A stretch of DNA of 6,897 nucleotides from Planctomycetota bacterium (lineage in GTDB: Bacteria; Planctomycetota; UBA8108). Of this stretch, positions 1 to 6,449 are shown in pieces. Every line of letters starts with the position of its first letter. Position 1 is the stretch's first letter. The stretch covers positions 52,865 through 59,761 of the forward strand of contig NZOA01000038.1 in NCBI GenBank assembly GCA_002695115.1. The letters run 5' to 3'. Position numbers and translations under genes: made by a program. The notes under the pieces were generated by a model. That model searched no databases. It was not told the DNA's origin and worked only from the letters and a program-made list of their open reading frames with translations.

Positions 1-321
1 AAAGATCCCGGCGCGGCCGCCACCAGCTACTACCTCTACACAGCCAGGGAATTCGAGGCTGAGTTCGCCAGGCGCCATGGCGTGATGCTTACCCTTGATG
101 ATGATGCTGTCCAGGCGGCAGCGGGCCTCTCGTCGGAACAGAAACTCCCGGTCAAGGATTGTCTCTGGAACATCTTCAGCGAGCAGGCTGACTACCTGCA
201 GAAGATATGCGAGAAGGCGGGCCGGTTTGAATTGCCTGTCACCCCGGCGATACTGGCCAATCCTGGCTCCGGAGCGGAGATATGGCTCAGCGGCAAGACG
301 GCCGCGCCCACCGACGATTGA
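1..321 (+). CDS. C-terminal part of an unassigned protein (5' end outside window)
   Basis: The reading frame is open from the first base and ends at TGA 319-321, leaving 106 C-terminal residues. A GTG at 82 and an ATG at 85 could be read as starts, but the frame continues upstream with plausible protein sequence (AREFEAEFARRHGV), so I treat this as the tail of a longer gene. The segment is soluble and mixed alpha-helical, with no membrane segment. The stretch around EFARRHGVMLTLDDDAV loosely recalls the C-terminal lid region of ClpX-like AAA+ ATPases, where an F-x-x-x-x-G-V-x-L-x-x-x-D-x-A pattern occurs. No catalytic motif is in view and I do not assign a function. It converges on the MATE gene with 28 bases between the two stop codons; no clear terminator is visible there. 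I am fairly sure it is coding and unsure of its identity. Confidence 0.7.
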   Translation, partial: KDPGAAATSYYLYTAREFEAEFARRHGVMLTLDDDAVQAAAGLSSEQKLPVKDCLWNIFSEQADYLQKICEKAGRFELPVTPAILANPGSGAEIWLSGKTAAPTDD

Positions 322-349
322 CCGCTGCCCGATCCATGCAGGCCGGCTC

Positions 350-1786
350 TCAGACTGAGCGAGTTTTCCAGGTCCCCCTCCTGAACCAGAAGATGATCAG
401 GATGCCCTTGAGGGCCGCCGTAGCGGCGATGACCCACCAGATCTCTTCGGGAACGCCGCGGCCAATGGTTGTGGCCAGGACGGCAAGGGGCAACCTGGTC
501 GCTGTAATCGAGGCGCTCAGGAGCATCGGAGAGAGGGTCAGGCCAGCCCCGCTGAAGGCGCCTCCCAGCACCAGGTCACAGGCCTGGAAGAGAAAGCTCC
601 AGGAGGTGATCTTAAAATAGATTGAGGCCTCCTTGATAACCTGCATCGAGCCGGGGGCTTTCGTGTCGATAAAGCAAGCCCCCACCTCCTCTCCAAAGAC
701 AAACAGGACCCCCCCCCAGAGGGCGCTTATAAGGGCGCATTGCAGAGCCGCCCTCCAGGCCCTGTTCTCGGCGAGGTCAATCCTCTTCTCTCCCATATAG
801 CGGGCAACCAGGCTCGAGGCCGCGGCGTTGTAGCCGGTATAGATGACCCAGGCCAGGCCCTCGCCCCGGTGACCGATGGCCAGCGCCGCGATCGAGGTGG
901 AGCCTCCTGTCGCCTCCACGATCCTGGTCAGGCCCAGGTAAACCAGGGAAAAGAAGACGCCCGCCATGGCCACGGGGTGGCCGATCCTGCCAAGGCGCCA
1001 CAACATGGCGTAATCCAGGCCCAGTCTCCCCGGCCTCGATATTCTTGTCGATCCATCCAGGCGGAGCTCCTCATCAGAGGGCCGCTCGGATTCCAGCAGG
1101 TTCCTGCGTCTCAAGACCACCAGCATCAGGACAGCGCTGACTCCGAAGCAAATCACCGTAGCCCATGCCGCTCCCGCCACTCCCATCGCAGGGATCGGCC
1201 CCAGCCCGAAAATGAAGATGGGATCCAGTATGACGTTCAGGGCGAGCCCGACAAGTCCCAGCAGGAACGGGACCCTGGTGTCTCCATGGCCGCGAAAAAC
1301 GCCTGCCGCGGCGTAGCCGAGCAAGAGCACGAAACCACCACCCCAATAGATCCGGACATACGGAGCGCCAAGCGCAACCAGTTCCTCGCTCCCGCCGGCA
1401 AGCCTGAAAAAATATGGCGCCAGGAAGTACCCCGCCACGGCGCAAAAACCCGCCAGCCAGATGGCCCCTCGCAGCCCCTGGCTGGCCGTATAGCGAGCCG
1501 CCTCGATCTTCCCGGCGCCGCAATAACGCCCCACGATCGCGGTCAGGCCGACGACGAGAAGTGAGCCGAATGAGTTGTAGATCCACACAGTGAAGCTGGC
1601 GATCCCCAGGGCCGCGATCCCCAGGGCTCCATCCTCGCTCCTGCCGATCCATGCCGTGTCTACCCAGGTGTGGGCAAGCGCGGTGAAGGCCGCCCCCGCC
1701 GCGGGAAGGGCGAGAGAGAGTATCTCCCGATCCGCATTTCTCTTTGGAGAATGATCTTCGGATTTTCCAGCCTGCTCGGTCTTCAC
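350..1786 (-). CDS. MATE-family multidrug/cation antiporter
   Basis: This is a complete 478-residue inner-membrane efflux transporter, close to the usual MATE length of 440-480, with about twelve hydrophobic segments in two halves. TM1 carries Pro28 and Asp43 (LALPAAG, WVDTAWIGR), the pair conserved in DinF-type MATE proteins and linked to proton or sodium coupling. Further family signatures are FRGHGDTR (164-171), LDPIFIFG (187-194) and MGVAGAAWAT (201-210). In the second half, IGHRGEGLAW and FSGAGLT (411-417) are the pseudo-symmetric counterparts. A charged loop at about 226-258 joins the halves. The start is GTG at 1786: an in-frame TGA lies eight codons upstream and no other good start occurs before TM1. 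No clear ribosome-binding site precedes it. The substrate cannot be read from sequence. A run of nine G residues on the coding strand (709-717) encodes residues 357-360. Confidence 0.95.
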   Translation of the reverse strand: MKTEQAGKSEDHSPKRNADREILSLALPAAGAAFTALAHTWVDTAWIGRSEDGALGIAALGIASFTVWIYNSFGSLLVVGLTAIVGRYCGAGKIEAARYTASQGLRGAIWLAGFCAVAGYFLAPYFFRLAGGSEELVALGAPYVRIYWGGGFVLLLGYAAAGVFRGHGDTRVPFLLGLVGLALNVILDPIFIFGLGPIPAMGVAGAAWATVICFGVSAVLMLVVLRRRNLLESERPSDEELRLDGSTRISRPGRLGLDYAMLWRLGRIGHPVAMAGVFFSLVYLGLTRIVEATGGSTSIAALAIGHRGEGLAWVIYTGYNAAASSLVARYMGEKRIDLAENRAWRAALQCALISALWGGVLFVFGEEVGACFIDTKAPGSMQVIKEASIYFKITSWSFLFQACDLVLGGAFSGAGLTLSPMLLSASITATRLPLAVLATTIGRGVPEEIWWVIAATAALKGILIIFWFRRGTWKTRSV

Positions 1787-1805
1787 CGAGTAGACTTTAT
1801 CCGCG

Positions 1806-2300
1806 ATGAATCAAGACATCGAATTGAAAGACCTGCGGGAACTGCCCCGCTACCACGTCGAGACCATCACCGATGAATATCTCGACATCATGGGCCACAT
1901 GAATGTTCGCTGGTATGTCGCCCTCTTCTCTCGCGCGGTAACCGGGCTCTTCAAAGAGATTGGCATGACGGAAGAGTACTTCGCCTCCGGTGAAAACGGG
2001 AGCTTCGCACTGCGGCAATTCATCAATTACCTGGCCGAGGTCCGTTCCGGGGAGACCATCGCCGTCCACACCCGCCTCATCGAGCGCTCGGAAAAACGAA
2101 TTCACCTGGTTCATTTCATGCTCAACGAGACCCGCGAGGTTCTCTCCTCCACGATGGAGGCCCTGATCTCGCACGCCGATTTGACCCGGCGAAAGACCTC
2201 CCCGTTCCCTCCCGAGATCGCCGCGAGAATCGATTCACTGACAGCCGCAGCCGGCGAATTGCGCTGGCAGGCTCCTCTGTGCGGAGCGATTCACGCCTGA
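1806..2300 (+). CDS. Hotdog-fold (4HBT-like) acyl-CoA thioesterase family protein
   Basis: A 164-residue cytoplasmic protein of the size of single-domain hotdog thioesterases. The N-terminal motif DEYLDIMGHMNVRWYVALF (23-41) matches the D-x-x-G-H-x-N-x-x-x-Y signature of the 4-hydroxybenzoyl-CoA thioesterase/FadM/YbgC group; Asp27 sits at the position of the usual catalytic acid. The beta-strand pattern FINYLAEVRSGETIAVHTRL and the following RIHLVHFML are the expected strands of the sheet, and STMEAL is near the end of the fold. By family, it should hydrolyse a thioester, probably acyl-CoA; the natural substrate is unknown and some members have other roles. ATG 1806 is the first possible start, because an in-frame TAG lies at 1791-1793. 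No Shine-Dalgarno sequence is visible. The gene is divergent from the MATE gene and its stop overlaps the convergent methyltransferase stop. Confidence 0.88.
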   Translation: MNQDIELKDLRELPRYHVETITDEYLDIMGHMNVRWYVALFSRAVTGLFKEIGMTEEYFASGENGSFALRQFINYLAEVRSGETIAVHTRLIERSEKRIHLVHFMLNETREVLSSTMEALISHADLTRRKTSPFPPEIAARIDSLTAAAGELRWQAPLCGAIHA

Positions 2301-3112
2301 GCCTGGCCGGACTGCTCCCACCCGGCGCCTGTCATATGGTGAATGAGAATACCCCCGGCGACCGACACGTTCAAAGAATCGGCCCCCTCGGCCATCGGGA
2401 TACAGACGCGAGCGCTGCAAAGCTCGATAATCTCCCGGGCGAGGCCCTTCTCTTCATTCCCGAGAACCAGGCACCAGTCGGGAGCCGGCCGGATCGCCGC
2501 GAGGGGCTCCGCAGCGGCATCGGCGACAGCCGCCACAAGCTGGGCAGACCGCCTGGCGCCAAGTTCCGCCAGCTCATCGGCGATGCAATGACATTTATAG
2601 ATCGGCAGGCTGAACACGGCCCCCATCGACACCCGGATGCATCGCCTGGAATAGGCATCCGCGCAGCGCTCACCGAGAATCAGCGCGTTAACTCCCAGGC
2701 ACCCGGATGTTCGAATAATGGACCCGAGATTCTCGGCATCGGTGATCTCAGGGCAGGCGACGGCCCTCAGGGAAGGCGACGTCGCCTGCAGCAACTCTCC
2801 AGCAGGCCGCCCACGAGGCCTCTTTCCACAGCCCAGCACGCCTCGATGGAACTTGAAGCCGACCACCTCTTCAATCTCCCGATCGCCGAGGACATAGACG
2901 GGGACCTCCATCGGCAAAACCGTCGCCAGTCGCGGCAGCTTGCGGGAGCTGACAAGCGCCGACTCAAGCTCCACCTCGCTCGCGAGCAGCCGCCCGAGCA
3001 GGTGTTCACCCTCTACGATGAAACGATCCCCAGCCTCCGCCGGCCTGTTGCGAAGATCTCTGTAGGGGGCCAGCCGCCCATCTCCGGCGGACTCCAACTC
3101 ATGGACAGCCAA
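2291..3112 (-). CDS. SpoU/TrmH-family RNA 2'-O-methyltransferase
   Basis: This 273-residue enzyme would transfer a methyl group from S-adenosylmethionine to a ribose 2'-OH in tRNA or rRNA. All three SPOUT signature motifs are present: motif 1 DAENLGSIIRTS (125-136, with Asn128 and Arg134), motif 2 LVLGNEEKGL (215-224), and motif 3 IPMAEGADSLNVSVAGGIL (about 238-256, with Asn248), which forms part of the trefoil knot and cofactor pocket. The N-terminal FIVEGEHLLGRLL (31-43) resembles the substrate-binding domain of rRNA-type SpoU enzymes, so rRNA or tRNA remain possible targets. The start shown is TTG 3112, the first start after an in-frame TGA, with a TGGAGG site 12 bases upstream; another TTG at 3097 is possible, and there is no ATG or GTG nearby. 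It lies 43 bases after the cytochrome/WD40 gene and is probably cotranscribed with it. Confidence 0.92.
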   Translation of the reverse strand: MAVHELESAGDGRLAPYRDLRNRPAEAGDRFIVEGEHLLGRLLASEVELESALVSSRKLPRLATVLPMEVPVYVLGDREIEEVVGFKFHRGVLGCGKRPRGRPAGELLQATSPSLRAVACPEITDAENLGSIIRTSGCLGVNALILGERCADAYSRRCIRVSMGAVFSLPIYKCHCIADELAELGARRSAQLVAAVADAAAEPLAAIRPAPDWCLVLGNEEKGLAREIIELCSARVCIPMAEGADSLNVSVAGGILIHHMTGAGWEQSGQAQA

Positions 3113-3124
3113 GTTTCAAGCGAA

Positions 3125-3130
3125 CCTCCA
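3125..3130 (-). promoter_or_regulatory. Shine-Dalgarno site (TGGAGG) for the RNA methyltransferase
   Basis: On the minus strand TGGAGG lies 12 bases before TTG 3112. It is the only strong anti-16S match in the gap after the upstream gene and supports initiation at 3112 rather than at the TTG at 3097, although the spacing is longer than the usual 5-10 bases. Confidence 0.5.
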
Positions 3131-3142
3131 AAGGGGCAGCGG

Positions 3143-3165
3143 CGGGGAGCCGGACTCATTCCCCG
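3143..3165 (-). other. Small inverted repeat spanning the stop codon of the cytochrome/WD40 gene
   Basis: On the minus strand CGGGGA (3165-3160) pairs perfectly with TCCCCG (3148-3143) around an 11-base loop that contains the TGA stop at 3156-3158. No T-run follows, so it does not look like a standard intrinsic terminator. It could be a 3' stabilising or attenuating hairpin between the two genes, or chance in GC-rich DNA. Confidence 0.25.
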
Positions 3166-6100
3166 GGCGGCTTTAATTGATAGCGGGACTTTCCGTCCTT
3201 GCCGTTCCAGACATGCAGGATGCTATCGTAGCCACCGGCCACCACCACCGTCGCGTCAGGAGTCGCATCGGCAGAATACATATAGTCTCCCCCTCCGGCG
3301 AGAGTACGAAAATTATTGCCGTCGTTGGCGCGATGCATCTTGACGCTCTTGTCACCGCTGCAGGAGAGGGTCTCCTGGCTGTCGCCAATGAAGCTGACGG
3401 AGGTAACCTGCTTGGAAAATCCGGCTATGGTTCGCTTGACCGCCCCAGTGCGAAAATCCCAGATCTTGATCACGTTGTCGGCTCCGCAACTTGCCAGCAC
3501 ATTGCTGTCAGACTGCCAGCTGACACCGAGCACATGGGCGGTATGCCCCTCGTAGAAACGGATCTTCTCACCATCGGCGGCCTTGAAGCTGCGGGCGAAT
3601 TTATCGGCGCCCCCGGTCGCGATGTATTTCCCCTCGGCCGAATAATCGACAGCGAAGATCGTGTCGCTGTGGGCATCATCAAGCCGCCAGTCCATCGTCC
3701 CCTTCTCAACGTCCCACACGGACAGCTCCCCGGTCCGGGAGGTCTCTCCACCCCCCGCGGCCAGGCGCGTTCCATCGGGACTGAAATCGATGGACAGGAT
3801 CCTGCCTACAAGCGGGCTCTTGCTCACAGCTGACCCGAGGGTCTTATCAAGTACCCATTGGCCGGCCGGCACCAGATGCCGAATGCTGTTCTTCTCCCGG
3901 CAGGAGACGATCCCTTCGGCCGTAACCGCGAGGAGACGGCCCTCCCCCGGGAAACTGTGCAGTCCCGTGCCTGTCTCCGAACTCCAGGCCGCCATCATCT
4001 TGTTTTCTCCAAGAGTATAAAGGTAGCGCCCATCCGCCGAAAAAACGATGCTGAGCGCGGGCTTCTTGGCCGCTTCCGCCGCAGCCTTCGCCGCCGCGAC
4101 CTCCTGCCCGGGAGCCCCAACCGCGGCTTCAGCTTTCTTGATCTCCTCATCCCGCGCCTTGATCTGGTCTTCGGCTTTCTTCACATCCTTGCCGCTCTCG
4201 GCAAGCGTTCGCTCCGCCGAATCTACAGTCGACTGGGCCGCCTTGGCCTCCTTGTCGGCCTTCTCGATCTTCTTTTTATCCGTACTCTTTTTCGCCGCCT
4301 CGAGCGCCTTGTTCTTGCCATCTCTCGCCTTTGTCGCCTGGGCTACAGCCTTCTGGGCCGCCTTGGCCTCCTTGTCCGCCATCTCGAGCTTCTTTTTACC
4401 CTCTCCCTTCGCCGTCTCGATGGCCTTGCCCCTGTCGCCTCTCGCCTTCGTCGCCTCATCCAGGATCGCCTGGGCCGCCTTGGCCTCCTTGTCCGCCGTC
4501 TCAATCTTCTCTTTATCTTCGCCCTTTTTCGCCTCATCGAGAGCCTTGCTCTTGCCCTCCCTGGCCTCCGTCGCCTTGGCTACAACCTCCTGGGCCGCCT
4601 TGGCCTCCCGCTCAGCCATCTCAATCTTCTTTTTACCCTCACTCTTCGCAGTCTCGAGGGCCTTGTTCCTGGCATCCCTGGCCTTCGTCGCCTCATCCAG
4701 GGCAGCCTGGGCTGCCTTGGCTTCCTTGTCGGCCATCTCAATCTTCTTTTTGTCCCCACCCTTGGCCTCCTCGAGGGCCTTGTTCTTGCCATCCCTGGCC
4801 TTCTTCGCCTTATCGAGAGCTTCAGTGTTCTTCTTCCGGGCGTTCTGCTTGCCTCCTAAATTTTTCGCATCCCCCTCGCGCGCTTTTTTTTGCGCCGCCA
4901 GTCGATCGTTGAGCAGCTTGAGGAACCTCTCCTTGCGGACGGTCTCCCGCCCCAGGGCAGGATCTCCCTGGAGCCTGGCCACCTCCTTGCCATCGGCAAG
5001 ATTCCACAGGGCAACCCCGGGCGCATCGCCGGAGGTGGCGAGCCTCTCCCCATCCTCGCGAACAGCGGCGGACCGCACAGGTGATCCGTGATTGAACTCC
5101 CGCAGCTGCTTTCCTCCTGGGGCGTCCCAGAGCCGCGCGATTCCATCCTCACTCCCGGAAAGCAGCTGCCCGCCTTCACGGTTGACGCTAAGGAGACATG
5201 TGATCTTTTTCTGATGGCCCTTGAGCTCCTTAATCGGAGCAGGCCCAGGAGGCTCCTCCGCCGCCGCCTCGCCCTCCTTTGGCTCAGCCTCCGCGGCAGG
5301 CGCCTGTGGAATGCCCCATACCCGGACCACGCCATCCTCCCCCCCTGTGGCCACGTTGGCATCCTTCGCAAGATAGGTGACCACCGACGCGGTCGAAGGC
5401 AGGGTTATCGAGCCTGTTTTCATGCCCCCTTCTACACGCCAGAAATCGAGGCGCCCCGCCCTGGTGAGGGTGCAGAAAGATTTCCCATCGATCGCCAGGC
5501 TGAGCGAGGCCACCTCCTCCGAGGCGGCAGAGATCTCAGCCACCAGCTCGCCGGAGACCTTCTGGATGCGCACCTTCCCATCTTCGTGCCCGGTAGCGAG
5601 AAGGCCTGCCGCCTGGCTGACGTCCATGCAGACCACCGGGGCTCCTCCGGCATCAAATTCCGAGAGGGGCGTGCCCTTGCGATGCTTCCAGATCTTCACA
5701 CAGCGAAACCCGCCGGATGCGAGGGTCTCTCCATCGGGGCTGAAGGCGAGACATTGGACACTGTCAAGATGCGCGATCCCGGGCTTCTTGTAGGGCCCGG
5801 TTTTCAAAAGCTCGGCATCGGTAAGCCGCGTGATCAGGCCCCCGGAATCGAACTCGTAGAGAAACACCTGGTTGGCCCTGGCACAGGCGAAAATTTTTCC
5901 ATCGAAACGGACCGCCGTAGCGTAGATGGGATTGTGCCCGGCTGGAAGAGGATGCCATTCGACCACGGCGGGCTCAGCCGATGGGCCGCCTCCTTTTGCG
6001 CCCTGGTCAATCCAGAGAGCGAGCAGGCCGAGCTCTCGGGGACTGAGGGGTTTGGCGCCGACCTTGTTCTTCTTGGGAGGCATCGTCGGCTTCACCTGGT

Positions 6101-6449
6101 GTGCGGCGCTCTTCAAAAGTGGGCTCTCGGCGCTCTTGCCAGGCACCACGATGGGGCCATCTTCTCCTCCCTTGAGAATGGCCTCGGCCGACTCCAGATT
6201 GACGTCCCCCCTTGATTTTGACGAGGAATGACAGGCCACGCAATTGGCCCGCAGGATGGGGAGTATCTCCTTCTCGAATTGGACAGGCTCCTTGCGTTCA
6301 ATCTTCTCTATGGCGCGAGGCTCCTGCCCCATAGCGCCAGTCGAAACCAGCAAGAGGAGCAGAGCGGGGCCATGGCAGAGCTTCCCTGCCAGGTCGCGGA
6401 AAGTGGACGGCTTATTGCTTGGGTTCATCTTTTTTCTTTTCAGGTTCAT
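3156..6449 (-). CDS. Exported planctomycete-type cytochrome c / WD40 / coiled-coil / WD40 protein
   Basis: A 1097-residue protein. Residues about 8-42 form a Sec-type signal peptide (hydrophobic core ALLLLLVSTGAMG), so it should act outside the cytoplasmic membrane. Residues 52-155 are a planctomycete cytochrome c domain with one haem-binding CVACH (70-74) and a likely distal Met123 in PTMPPKK. Residues about 164-487 give seven WD40 blades, one full propeller; a Pro/Glu/Ala linker (380-405) interrupts blades 5 and 6. Residues about 500-797 are an Ala/Lys/Glu-rich, proline-poor helical segment with tandem 39/40-residue units. Residues 797-1085 give seven more blades, the second of them degenerate (typical blades: FSPDGTRLAAGG, GHTAHVLGVSW, VIKIWDFRTG). 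The family is common in PVC bacteria; its function is unknown, with electron transfer or scaffolding inferred. Start choice is between ATG 6449 and ATG 6428; the latter leaves a more normal signal peptide. It overlaps the upstream gene and precedes the methyltransferase. Confidence 0.93.
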   Translation of the reverse strand: MNLKRKKMNPSNKPSTFRDLAGKLCHGPALLLLLVSTGAMGQEPRAIEKIERKEPVQFEKEILPILRANCVACHSSSKSRGDVNLESAEAILKGGEDGPIVVPGKSAESPLLKSAAHQVKPTMPPKKNKVGAKPLSPRELGLLALWIDQGAKGGGPSAEPAVVEWHPLPAGHNPIYATAVRFDGKIFACARANQVFLYEFDSGGLITRLTDAELLKTGPYKKPGIAHLDSVQCLAFSPDGETLASGGFRCVKIWKHRKGTPLSEFDAGGAPVVCMDVSQAAGLLATGHEDGKVRIQKVSGELVAEISAASEEVASLSLAIDGKSFCTLTRAGRLDFWRVEGGMKTGSITLPSTASVVTYLAKDANVATGGEDGVVRVWGIPQAPAAEAEPKEGEAAAEEPPGPAPIKELKGHQKKITCLLSVNREGGQLLSGSEDGIARLWDAPGGKQLREFNHGSPVRSAAVREDGERLATSGDAPGVALWNLADGKEVARLQGDPALGRETVRKERFLKLLNDRLAAQKKAREGDAKNLGGKQNARKKNTEALDKAKKARDGKNKALEEAKGGDKKKIEMADKEAKAAQAALDEATKARDARNKALETAKSEGKKKIEMAEREAKAAQEVVAKATEAREGKSKALDEAKKGEDKEKIETADKEAKAAQAILDEATKARGDRGKAIETAKGEGKKKLEMADKEAKAAQKAVAQATKARDGKNKALEAAKKSTDKKKIEKADKEAKAAQSTVDSAERTLAESGKDVKKAEDQIKARDEEIKKAEAAVGAPGQEVAAAKAAAEAAKKPALSIVFSADGRYLYTLGENKMMAAWSSETGTGLHSFPGEGRLLAVTAEGIVSCREKNSIRHLVPAGQWVLDKTLGSAVSKSPLVGRILSIDFSPDGTRLAAGGGETSRTGELSVWDVEKGTMDWRLDDAHSDTIFAVDYSAEGKYIATGGADKFARSFKAADGEKIRFYEGHTAHVLGVSWQSDSNVLASCGADNVIKIWDFRTGAVKRTIAGFSKQVTSVSFIGDSQETLSCSGDKSVKMHRANDGNNFRTLAGGGDYMYSADATPDATVVVAGGYDSILHVWNGKDGKSRYQLKPPGE
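4164..4751 (-). repeat. In-gene tandem repeat, alternating 117- and 120-base units (coiled-coil region)
   Basis: About five tandem units encode residues 567-762. Each begins near KKKIEMADKEAKAAQ and continues with an ATKARDGKNKALE-like segment. Unit boundaries on the minus strand are about 4751-4635, 4634-4515, 4514-4398, 4397-4278 and a diverged last unit 4277-4164. The conserved plus-strand block GGGCYGCCTTGGC starts at 4235, 4355, 4472, 4592 and 4709, spacings of 120, 117, 120 and 117. Units 1 and 3 share the ETAKxEG ending and units 2 and 4 the EAKKxxD-like ending, so the array derives from duplication of a 237-base two-unit block. A half unit at about 4829-4752 (residues 541-566, ARDGKNKALE) precedes it. 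The reading frame is kept throughout. Confidence 0.9.

Noticed and set aside
322..365. Possible terminator between gene 1 and the MATE gene (CTCAG-A-CTGAG followed by a few T residues)
   Set aside because: The real stem is only about 4 base pairs with a 3-base loop and the T-run is four bases and offset, too weak to call.
740..1564. A 274-codon plus-strand open frame opposite the MATE gene
   Set aside because: The product is a Gln/Arg/Pro-rich hydrophilic sequence without domain signature, while the opposite strand has clear MATE motifs and a regular hydrophobic pattern.
2279..3343. A 354-codon plus-strand open frame opposite the RNA methyltransferase
   Set aside because: The minus strand encodes all three SpoU/TrmH motifs in order; the plus-strand translation has no recognisable domain and looks like a GC-rich shadow frame.
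4164..4751. CRISPR-like array because of regularly spaced repeats
   Set aside because: The repeats are in-frame, degenerate at third codon positions, and the intervals between them are also repeated and coding; there are no unique spacers.
4800..4860. Internal translation start suggested by AGGAGG on the minus strand (4857-4852) within the coil-coding region
   Set aside because: No ATG, GTG or TTG follows at a usable distance in the gene's frame, so independent initiation there is not supported.
3858..5091. Two long plus-strand open frames (333 and 347 codons) opposite the coiled-coil region
   Set aside because: They are low-complexity Leu/Arg- or Ser/Ala/Leu-rich translations of the antisense of a repetitive Lys/Ala/Glu-coding array, which lacks stop codons in other frames because of its composition. 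The minus-strand frame carries a signal peptide, CxxCH and WD40 motifs.
6340..6425. Lipoprotein signal suggested by the cysteine in KLCHGP near the N-terminus of the cytochrome/WD40 protein
   Set aside because: The cysteine precedes the hydrophobic core instead of following it, so there is no lipobox; a standard Sec signal peptide fits better.
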